A stretch of 28,334 nt of DNA, taken from assembly GCA_031277235.1 (NCBI GenBank), contig JAITMT010000060.1, forward strand, positions 1-28,334, in the 5' to 3' direction. Made by a program: the position numbers and the translations under genes. Below the pieces are notes generated by a model that was not told the DNA's origin, did not search any database, and was given only the letters and a program-made list of their open reading frames with translations. Source of the DNA: Tannerella sp. GTDB taxonomy: Bacteria > Bacteroidota > Bacteroidia > Bacteroidales > Tannerellaceae. Within the stretch, counting starts at the first letter, position 1, and each line of letters opens with the position of its first letter. This document shows, one piece after another, positions 1 through 6,108 of this stretch.

Positions 1-416
1 TCTGTCAGAAAACTAACCACATAGCCCGACCATCCGACCGAAACGGTCGCCGCGCCGAACAGGTATTCGAGAATCAAATCCCAGCCGATAATCCAGGCGA
101 TAAACTCGCCCATCGTGGCATAGCCATACGTGTAGGCGCTGCCTGCCACCGGTATCATGGAGGCAAACTCGGCGTAGCAAAGCCCTGCAAAAAGGCAGCC
201 TACCGCCGAAATGATAAACGACAGCGCAATGGCGGGACCCGCGTGTTGCGCGGCGGCGGTGCCCGTCAAAACAAAAATTCCCGCGCCGATGACTCCGCCA
301 ATGCCGAGCATCGTTAAATTCATGGTTGTCAGATGCCTGCGCAACTGATTGTTAGCGCCTTCCACTTCCGACGTCAGGTCGGATACGCTTTTTCTAAGAA
401 ACAGGTTTTTATACAT
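1..416 (-). CDS. APC-family amino acid permease, N-terminal part (cut by window edge)
   Basis: The minus strand reads from an ATG at 416 to the left edge with no stop, giving about 138 residues that begin MYKNLFLRKS. After a cytoplasmic N-terminus comes a first membrane segment with the motif GVIGAGIFVLTG, typical of amino acid-polyamine-cation (APC) transporters. Further hydrophobic segments follow (SFIISAVGCLFAGLCYAEFA, then IAWIIGWDLILEYLFGAATV). The protein is expected in the inner membrane, importing or exchanging amino acids. The N-terminus most resembles the YfnA/cationic amino acid transporter branch, but substrate cannot be read from this part. A possible promoter lies upstream: TAATTTTG on the minus strand at 438-445, with a TTTG about 22 nt further out, so it is probably transcribed alone. 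The C-terminal two thirds lie outside the window. Confidence 0.88.
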   Translation of the reverse strand, partial: MYKNLFLRKSVSDLTSEVEGANNQLRRHLTTMNLTMLGIGGVIGAGIFVLTGTAAAQHAGPAIALSFIISAVGCLFAGLCYAEFASMIPVAGSAYTYGYATMGEFIAWIIGWDLILEYLFGAATVSVGWSGYVVSFLT

Positions 417-565
417 AACAATTTGTCTGATTTCCGGCAAAATTAGTAATAAATTTTAATCCAAGTGCAAAAAATGGATGAAAAATGTATTTTTTTTAGA
501 ATCTTTCATGCCGTTGGACAGATAATCACCGCCCTCTGCTTGTAAGGGGGAGATAAAAAATTCCT

Positions 566-1171
566 CTATCGAATATACTCCACCCCCTCCTTCCCCATGT
601 TAAACAGCAAATCCACAATGCTGAGATTGGGCAGGAAGCCATGTTTATCCCTGAATATCTGATAGTAAGGAGTCGGAGAAAAATGAAGGTCGGGTTGCGG
701 ATGGCGCGGGTCAATGACCGTGCGGAAATCATTGGCAACAACGGGTTCGTAAACGGTTGTGTGCCGGATATCCGGCGAAATTTCCAGCAGACTGCAAATC
801 ATCGCCTGCAGGGCGTCGTTGAAATCAACAAGAAAATCATACTTTTGCTCGTAGAAAGGGCGGAAATCGTCTTCCAGATACTCGAAAAACGGACTTGTCC
901 GGTATGCCGACACGAGCGCTTGCCAGTGAACATGCCGCCAGTAGCCGTGTTCCGAAATACGAATATCGCGCGTAAAACACTTCGGCGTATCGGGTTTTTC
1001 AACGGGGACGGTCAACGCCTGCACGCCGTTTGCCGACGCGATATGGCAGCGGTTGCGATAGGTTTGTTTGGGGTAGTTTTCGCAGACTTCTATCCGTATT
1101 TCGTCAAACGAAGCAAGTTTGGCGTAATATTGAATCGGGGCGAGGTAGGCGGTGGAGAGGAGGCAAGGCAT
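566..1171 (-). CDS. WbqC family protein
   Basis: This 201-residue protein opens with LLSTAYLAPIQYYAKLASFDEIRIE and has the internal segment YPKQTYRNRCHIASANGVQALTVPVEK, both characteristic of the WbqC-like family. The family is named after an O-antigen cluster gene and its biochemistry is not established. No signal peptide or membrane segment is visible, so it is probably cytoplasmic. It is the last gene of the dapB-lepB-lepB-wbqC series on this strand, a common Bacteroidales arrangement. A block of repeats about 200 bp long (1173-1375) separates it from the gene before it and runs to within a base or two of the start codon, so the leader is entirely repeat sequence. No Shine-Dalgarno sequence is visible. 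Family assignment is firm; function is unknown. Confidence 0.88.
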   Translation of the reverse strand: MPCLLSTAYLAPIQYYAKLASFDEIRIEVCENYPKQTYRNRCHIASANGVQALTVPVEKPDTPKCFTRDIRISEHGYWRHVHWQALVSAYRTSPFFEYLEDDFRPFYEQKYDFLVDFNDALQAMICSLLEISPDIRHTTVYEPVVANDFRTVIDPRHPQPDLHFSPTPYYQIFRDKHGFLPNLSIVDLLFNMGKEGVEYIR

Positions 1172-1172
1172 T

Positions 1173-1375
1173 GTTGTTCAAGGTTAGAAGTTCAAAGTTC
1201 AAGGTTCAAAGTTCGAGGTTCAAAGCCTCCCCTAACCCCTCCGAAGGAGGGGAACTCTCCCTTCTCTTCCTGTTCCCCTCCCTTGTGGGGAGGGGTTAGG
1301 GGAGAGGTTGAGAGGGGCAGGGGCTGAGGTGCAATTTTCAAATCTTCAAATTTTCAAATATCCAAATATTTCCCG
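1173..1375 (+). repeat. Composite repeat, copy 1: heptad array, GC-rich palindrome, then AT-rich array
   Basis: Three blocks fill the gap between wbqC and the second lepB gene. Block B (1173-1225) is a tandem array of the heptads GTTCAAA/GTTCAAG. Block A (1227-1323) is a GC-rich palindrome: it starts CCTCCCCTAACCCCTCCG and contains AGGGGTTAGGGGAGAGG near its end, so it can fold into a long hairpin with a smaller hairpin (CCTCCGAAGGAGG) inside. Block C (1333-1375) is an array of AAATCTTC/AAATTTTC units. The same three blocks, in the same internal order but on the opposite strand, occur at 3714-3890. Block A alone recurs at 9851-9916, and shorter relatives occur inside genes. Open frames across it give proline/glycine-rich peptides and look spurious. 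Confidence 0.85.
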
Positions 1376-2224
1376 TCATTGAATAAGCGAAAAAACCCGT
1401 TGGCGGTCGTGGCTGAACCAGCAAAACCAAACATTTCCCATGATGTGGCTTTCGGGAATCAGTCCCAAATGTCGCGAATCAATACCATCCTTTTCATTTT
1501 CCGACACAAGCCAGTAATAATTTTGGCGGAAGAAAAAGAATGTCTTTTCTTCTCCGTTGATATACAGTTTATTATCCTTGATGACGGCTGTGTTTCCCGC
1601 CTCGTTCATAATCGCTTCGCTACACACGGTCAGCATCACGGGGCTGACGTCAATCGCCAGATTTTTGCGGGGAATCACGATCTCGTAACTGATGTTTCCT
1701 TCATTGATAACCTCCAAATTAACTACTTGCGAAAGATTGCTGCTCAGCGTCTCCTTTTCCCGCAGACTGAGTCGAAGCGTCAGATACAAGGAATCTTCCC
1801 GGGCATCGCGAATCGGAATACGGAGCAAATCCATGGTGTTGAACAGATGTTCCTTAATGTCTTTCCGGATTCTGAACGTTTGCTGCATCATCGGCGCGTT
1901 CTCGATCAGCCGTCCGTTCACACGAAAACCGTCTTCTCCCATTTGAATGGTCTGTCCCGGCATACCGAGGCATCTGCCCAGAAAAAGCGGCGGATTGACC
2001 GCGTCCCGGCGCAACGGACTTTTGTACAGCACGAGCCGGTTCAGTCCCGGATTGCTTTTCGATTTTACCTTGTTGACCAGAACGCAATCGCCGGATTTCA
2101 GCGTATCGCACATTTTATCGCTCTTAATGCGGTAAGAATCAGCAAGAAATATCTTAACGGGTATAATCGCTAAAATAACGACCCCGATGATTACAATATT
2201 TCTCGTTACAGCATTCATTTTCAA
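1376..2224 (-). CDS. S26 signal peptidase-like protein lacking the catalytic dyad
   Basis: This 282-residue protein has one N-terminal membrane anchor (residues about 8-28) followed by a recognisable signal peptidase I fold. It keeps the box-C-like GRCLGMPG (83-90) and the C-terminal DSRHLGLIPESHIMGN. The active-site box is altered: where the neighbouring LepB has PTSSLEKTL, this protein has KSDKMCDTL, so the nucleophilic serine position is Lys37. Where LepB has VKRCVGMPGD, this has LGRCLGMPGQ, so the general-base lysine position is Gly83. The reverse-strand codons around Lys37 were checked. The frame is intact and conserved in architecture, so it looks like a maintained non-catalytic paralogue rather than a decaying gene. 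It starts 36 nt after lepB ends and is very probably co-transcribed. Its role, possibly LepB partner or substrate receptor, is inference. Confidence 0.85.
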   Translation of the reverse strand: MKMNAVTRNIVIIGVVILAIIPVKIFLADSYRIKSDKMCDTLKSGDCVLVNKVKSKSNPGLNRLVLYKSPLRRDAVNPPLFLGRCLGMPGQTIQMGEDGFRVNGRLIENAPMMQQTFRIRKDIKEHLFNTMDLLRIPIRDAREDSLYLTLRLSLREKETLSSNLSQVVNLEVINEGNISYEIVIPRKNLAIDVSPVMLTVCSEAIMNEAGNTAVIKDNKLYINGEEKTFFFFRQNYYWLVSENEKDGIDSRHLGLIPESHIMGNVWFCWFSHDRQRVFSLIQ

Positions 2225-2230
2225 CCTGTT

Positions 2231-2260
2231 ATCTACACTCTAAACACTACAAACCACACA
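2231..2260 (-). repeat. Short dispersed repeat (CTCTAAACACT type), copy 1
   Basis: The 36-nt gap between the two lepB genes is made of an ACACTCTAAACACTAC-type sequence followed by CACACACTAA. A related stretch, AACTCTAAACACTGCACAC, lies at 3894-3913, directly after the dapB stop codon. Both sit immediately downstream of a stop codon in the same operon and read the same way. They look like another family of low-complexity intergenic repeat; no function is apparent. Confidence 0.5.
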
Positions 2261-3712
2261 CTAATTAAAAGCAGTAACAGGGCGGAACATCCGGTTGAAG
2301 CGGATTTTGCCGTCGAGCCATCCCCGGTCCTTGTCAAGCGACAGCCAGACGAAAATCGGCTTGCCGACGATATGATCTTCGGGCACGAAACCCCACGAGC
2401 GGCTATCGGCGCTTTTGTGGCGGTTGTCGCCCATCATCCAGTAATAATCGTATTTAAACGTGTAAGTCGTTGTCTGTTGCCCGTTAATCAGCACCGTGCC
2501 GTCGGGTCGAATTTCGAGATCGTTGTTTTCAAAATTCCGGATACAGCGGTGATACAGCGCCAGATTTTTCTCGTCAAGCGTGACGGTTGCGCCTTTTTTC
2601 GGTATCCAAATCGGTCCGTAATTGTCGCGCGACCAACCCAAATAGGCGTCAACGGGATAATAGACGCCATGCGAGCCTGCGCTGAAATCGGGTTCTATCA
2701 CAACATTCGTTACAAACGGCATCTTTTTCACTTTTTCCAGCATTTCCTTCGTCAGCGGAAGCACATAAATCGGATTGTAGCGTCCTTCCGCATTGGGCAA
2801 GAAACCCATGCCAGATAGCGTATTGGCGTAAGATCTCATATCTCTTATCTTTCTGTCGTCAGTCTCGTTGCCATTGAACAGGTACAGTTGGTCTTCGACG
2901 CTGATTCCCAGTTTTCGGAACGTTTTTTGGTCAAACTGCACGCCGTTCGTTTCCACGTAATAATTGTACTGCACATTCTTTTCGTCCTTCTGTATCTCTC
3001 CGTTTATATATACCTGATTATTAATAATCCGCAATGAATCTCCCGGCATTCCGACGCAGCGTTTCACGAAATTTTCACGCTTATCCACCGGACGATACAT
3101 AATTTCGCCGAAATCATTCTTGTTCAGGCGAATGCCTTCGCGTCCATACTCTTCTACCAGCGCATAATAATCCGGATTTGGCACCTTGAAGGCAATCGTA
3201 TCTCCGGCGGGAAAGTTAAATACCACAATATCATCGCGTTTCACATGTCCCAACCCTTTCACGCGCTTGTAACCCCAGCGGGGCCATTCGATATAGGATT
3301 TGGTATTCAGAAACGGGAACGTGTTCTGTACCAGCGGAAAAGAGATCGGCGTATTGGGTATGCGCGGTCCGTAACTGAGTTTGCTGACAAACAGATAATC
3401 GCCGACCAACAGCGTTTTTTCGAGCGAAGAAGTCGGAATCTGGTAGTTTTGAAAGAAAAATATGTTGATGATATACACTGCCACCAGCGCGAAAATAATA
3501 TCATCAATCAAGTTTACAGCACTCCTAACCTGCGGATTGGAGATTTTTTTCCATGCGCCCCATTTGATAAACTTCGTAAAGTAAATATCCACGATCACGG
3601 GCAACAGCAGCAACAGCCACCAAACGGAAGTCCATACCGTAAAAAACAGGATGATAACCACCCAGAAACCGAAATTAATCCATTGACGCCGACTTATATT
3701 TTTTAAATTCAT
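2261..3712 (-). CDS. lepB: Signal peptidase I
   Basis: This inner-membrane peptidase removes signal peptides from exported proteins. The chosen start (MNLKNISRRQ) gives 483 residues; 16 codons upstream stay open but read through a repeat and are probably not translated. Membrane segments are visible at about 15-45 and 68-88. The catalytic serine is in PTSSLEKTL (Ser96) and the general-base lysine in VKRCVGMPGD (Lys217). The C-terminal box GDNRHKSADSRSWGFVPEDH is complete. It is longer than the E. coli enzyme, with an insertion between the lysine box and the C-terminal box, as is usual in Bacteroidales. It lies between dapB and a catalytically defective paralogue on the same strand. The upstream gap to dapB holds the second composite repeat, so its own promoter, if any, is not obvious. 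Confidence 0.95.
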   Translation of the reverse strand: MNLKNISRRQWINFGFWVVIILFFTVWTSVWWLLLLLPVIVDIYFTKFIKWGAWKKISNPQVRSAVNLIDDIIFALVAVYIINIFFFQNYQIPTSSLEKTLLVGDYLFVSKLSYGPRIPNTPISFPLVQNTFPFLNTKSYIEWPRWGYKRVKGLGHVKRDDIVVFNFPAGDTIAFKVPNPDYYALVEEYGREGIRLNKNDFGEIMYRPVDKRENFVKRCVGMPGDSLRIINNQVYINGEIQKDEKNVQYNYYVETNGVQFDQKTFRKLGISVEDQLYLFNGNETDDRKIRDMRSYANTLSGMGFLPNAEGRYNPIYVLPLTKEMLEKVKKMPFVTNVVIEPDFSAGSHGVYYPVDAYLGWSRDNYGPIWIPKKGATVTLDEKNLALYHRCIRNFENNDLEIRPDGTVLINGQQTTTYTFKYDYYWMMGDNRHKSADSRSWGFVPEDHIVGKPIFVWLSLDKDRGWLDGKIRFNRMFRPVTAFN

Positions 3713-3713
3713 A

Positions 3714-3890
3714 AGTAATTTATAATTTGATGATTTGATAATTCGATAATTGCACCTCACTCCCTACCCCTCTCGACCTCTCCCCTAACCCCTCCCCACA
3801 AGGGAGGGGAACAGGAAGAGAGGAGGAAAGTTCCCCACCTTCGGAAGGGTTAGGGGAGGCTTTGAACTTTGAACCTTGAACTTTGAACAT
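3714..3890 (-). repeat. Composite repeat, copy 2 (inverted relative to copy 1)
   Basis: Read on the minus strand, this is the same element as 1173-1375. It has TTCAAAG/TTCAAGG heptads (3861-3890), then the GC-rich palindrome beginning AAAGCCTCCCCTAACCCTTC (3755-3864), then the linker GAGGTGCAATTAT, then ATCAAATC-type units down to 3714. My hand alignment of the palindrome with copy 1 matches at roughly nine positions in ten over about 115 bp; this is an estimate, not a computed value. The AT-rich array ends one base before the lepB start codon, so it forms the lepB leader. The two copies face each other across the two lepB genes. Confidence 0.85.
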
Positions 3891-3893
3891 AAT

Positions 3894-3916
3894 AAACTCT
3901 AAACACTGCACACTAT
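3894..3916 (-). repeat. Short dispersed repeat (CTCTAAACACT type), copy 2
   Basis: AACTCTAAACACTGCACAC lies directly against the dapB stop codon and resembles the stretch at 2231-2260 after the lepB stop codon. Together with the composite repeat it fills the whole dapB-lepB gap. Confidence 0.45.
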
Positions 3917-3917
3917 A

Positions 3918-4637
3918 CTAAAATTTCAAGAGGTCTTTCATTCCGAGAAATCCCTTTCTGCCCGCCGTAAATTCAGCCGCCAGCACGGCGCCGAGCGCAA
4001 ATCCTTCCCGATTTTGGGCATTGTGTCTTATCGTAATATCGTCAACATCAGACGTATAACGAATCTCGTGCGTACCCGGCACTTCGTCTTCGCGCACCGC
4101 CGTGATGAGCAAATCGCCGTCGCCATGCTGCCCGTCGGCGAGTTTCCACGCTTTTTTGCGTTCGAGGTTGTAGATAATATCTTCGGCAAGCGTAATCGCC
4201 GTGCCGCTGGGTGCATCCAATTTGTGAATGTGGTGAATTTCAGTCATATCCACATCATAATTCGGAAAACCGTTCATGATTCTCGCCAGATATTTGTTCA
4301 GGGCGAAAAAAATATTGACTCCGATGCTGAAATTGGAGGCGTAAAAGAACGTCCGTCCCTCGGTTTCACACAGGTTTTTTATCTCGTTTATCCTTGACGT
4401 CCAGCCTGTTGTGCCCGAAACGACCGGCAATCCCGCGGCAAAGCAGCGAAGGTAATTTTCAAAAGCCGTGGAGGGCGCCGTAAATTCGATGGCTACGTCG
4501 GCTGATCTGAACGCCGGAGATGCGAAATCTCCCTGATTATCAACATCTATACGGGCAACTATTTCATGCCGTCTTTGCAAGGCGATTTTCTCAATCGTTC
4601 GCCCCATTTTTCCGTATCCGATTAACGCGATTTTCAT
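3918..4637 (-). CDS. dapB: 4-hydroxy-tetrahydrodipicolinate reductase
   Basis: DapB reduces the dihydrodipicolinate precursor with NAD(P)H in the diaminopimelate/lysine pathway, in the cytoplasm. The 239-residue protein begins MKIALIGYGKMGRTIE, a Rossmann nucleotide-binding loop (GxGxMG, residues 7-12). It has the family signature HHIHKLDAPSGTA with His135, His136 and Lys139 at the active site, followed by the Gly-Thr that binds the substrate. It is shorter than the E. coli enzyme (about 273 residues), as is usual in Bacteroidetes. It is the first gene of the dapB-lepB-lepB-wbqC series and is divergent from the DUF2851 gene. A TATCTTTG -7 box lies 20 nt upstream of the start. Confidence 0.95.
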   Translation of the reverse strand: MKIALIGYGKMGRTIEKIALQRRHEIVARIDVDNQGDFASPAFRSADVAIEFTAPSTAFENYLRCFAAGLPVVSGTTGWTSRINEIKNLCETEGRTFFYASNFSIGVNIFFALNKYLARIMNGFPNYDVDMTEIHHIHKLDAPSGTAITLAEDIIYNLERKKAWKLADGQHGDGDLLITAVREDEVPGTHEIRYTSDVDDITIRHNAQNREGFALGAVLAAEFTAGRKGFLGMKDLLKF

Positions 4638-4657
4638 TTTTTCTGCTTATTTTTTTG

Positions 4658-4665
4658 CAAAGATA
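4658..4665 (-). promoter_or_regulatory. Probable -7 box for the dapB operon
   Basis: The minus strand reads TATCTTTG, a perfect match to the Bacteroidetes -7 consensus TAnnTTTG, 20 nt before the dapB start. No clear TTTG -33 element is seen at the expected 19-21 nt spacing, so only half of the promoter is supported. Confidence 0.4.
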
Positions 4666-4739
4666 AAGAAAATGTTGAAATTTGTACGCTTTACTCTCGA
4701 ACTTTTAGTTTTTAATGTCGAATTTTTAATTTGAAAAAG

Positions 4740-6008
4740 ATGGAACGAATGTTGCAATATGTTTGGAAACAACGGCTTTTTGACGATTCCGACCTGACCA
4801 TGTCGAACGGACGGAAGATTGCCGTCATTGACCCCGGCACGCAAAATACCGATGCGGGTCCCGATTTTTTTAACGCGAAAATCAAGATTGGCGATACGCT
4901 CTGGGCGGGCAATGTGGAGATTCACGAGCGTGCATCTGACTGGGCGGCGCATCGCCACGACAAGGACAGAGCCTACGATTCGGTGATTTTACACGTTGTA
5001 AATATAGATGACGCCGAAGTTTTAACCTCTGATAATAAGGCTATTGCAAAAGCCGTTCTGCGCGTTCCCGAAAAAATCGAAAAGAATATCGAATGGCTAC
5101 TGTCGCGCGATACGCCCGTTCCCTGCGCGAACAGGCTCAAAGATATTGCGCCGATTTACATTTCCGACTGGATGACGGCGCTCATCACCGAACGGCTGGA
5201 ACGCAAAACGAAGGAAATTTATGCGCGGCTGGAATTTTCCGGAAAGGACTGGAATGAAGCGTTTTACATTACGTTGATGCGCAATTTCGGTTTCAGCGTC
5301 AACGGTGACGCTTTCGAATATTTGGCGAAAAGTTTGCCCTATAAAATCATTCTGAAACATCGCAACAACCCGCTTCAAGTCGAGGCTTTGCTCTTCGGAC
5401 AGGCGCGGTTGCTGGACGACGAAAAAGCCGAGCCGGAGCCGTATTATCTTTCTCTCGTTCAGGAATATGATTTTTTGCGCAAAAAATACGACCTCGCGCC
5501 CGTCGAATTTTCGCAATACAAAAGTTTGCGCATGCGTCCCGACAATTTTCCGTACATCCGCATCGCGCAAGCGGCGGCAATGTTTATTAAAAACGACTTG
5601 CTGTTCTCGCAAATACTTGAAACGGAAGATATTGACCGGTTACGGAATTACTTCAACGTCGAGCCGACGGAGTTTTGGCGGACGCACTATCATTTCCGTT
5701 TTGCTTCGCCGCCCAAAAACAAGTCCATCGGTAAAAATTCGGCAAATATTGTGCTGATAAACACGGTAGTACCGATTCTTTTCGCCTACGGAAAAGCAAA
5801 GTCAAAGCCCGAATTTTGCGACCGCGCCATGCGGCTTCTCGAGCAACTGCCCGCCGAAAATAACAGCATCACCAGACTGTTTGCCGAAGCAGGCGTGAAA
5901 TCCGATAACGCCGTTGATTCACAGGCGCTTGTGCAACTTCGCCGCGAATATTGCGACCGGAAAAAATGTCTTTACTGCCGAATCGGGTTTCGGGTGATCG
6001 GGAAATGA
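4740..6008 (+). CDS. DUF2851 family protein
   Basis: The protein (422 residues from this start) matches the DUF2851 family of Bacteroidetes. It opens MERMLQYVWKQRLFD, followed by the family hallmarks VIDPGTQNTDAGPDFFNAKI and GNVEIHERASDWAAH, and ends in a Cys-containing tail (DRKKCLYCRIGFRVIGK). The N-terminal pattern (a conserved DAGPDF followed by E-H-x-x-x-SDW) recalls a nuclease-like fold, but this is a guess and the family has no proven function. No export signal is visible. ATG at 4740 was chosen over an in-frame TTG at 4731 three codons earlier because an A-rich stretch precedes it. It is divergent from dapB and about 100 nt ahead of the GH2 gene, which has its own promoter. Confidence 0.85.
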   Translation: MERMLQYVWKQRLFDDSDLTMSNGRKIAVIDPGTQNTDAGPDFFNAKIKIGDTLWAGNVEIHERASDWAAHRHDKDRAYDSVILHVVNIDDAEVLTSDNKAIAKAVLRVPEKIEKNIEWLLSRDTPVPCANRLKDIAPIYISDWMTALITERLERKTKEIYARLEFSGKDWNEAFYITLMRNFGFSVNGDAFEYLAKSLPYKIILKHRNNPLQVEALLFGQARLLDDEKAEPEPYYLSLVQEYDFLRKKYDLAPVEFSQYKSLRMRPDNFPYIRIAQAAAMFIKNDLLFSQILETEDIDRLRNYFNVEPTEFWRTHYHFRFASPPKNKSIGKNSANIVLINTVVPILFAYGKAKSKPEFCDRAMRLLEQLPAENNSITRLFAEAGVKSDNAVDSQALVQLRREYCDRKKCLYCRIGFRVIGK

Positions 6009-6047
6009 GAAAAACAATTCCATTACAGCAGAAAAAATTCGGTTTGC

Positions 6048-6079
6048 ATTGCAAGATTCCTTTATTTTGACGACCTTTG
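6048..6079 (+). promoter_or_regulatory. Probable promoter of the GH2 gene
   Basis: ATTG (6048-6051) is followed after 20 nt by GACCTTTG (6072-6079), close to the Bacteroidetes consensus TTTG / TAnnTTTG. The start codon is 30 nt downstream. The 12-mer ACGACCTTTGCC around the -7 box recurs exactly upstream of the GH42 gene with the same 20-nt spacing. Confidence 0.5.
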
Positions 6080-6108
6080 CCGACTGATAAAACAAAAATG
6101 TTACTGCC

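Noticed and set aside
641..1327. 228-codon plus-strand frame opposite wbqC
   Set aside because: It is antisense to a clear WbqC protein and its C-terminal part is repeat sequence; no homology-like motif.
1173..1375. Tandem heptads considered as a CRISPR array
   Set aside because: Units are 7-8 bp with no unique spacers and no cas genes nearby.
1376..2224. Second lepB considered a pseudogene
   Set aside because: There is no frameshift or premature stop and the anchor and C-terminal box are preserved, so it is reported as an intact non-catalytic paralogue.
4731..4739. TTG start for the DUF2851 protein
   Set aside because: ATG three codons later is a better start and the extra residues add nothing recognisable; the TTG remains possible.
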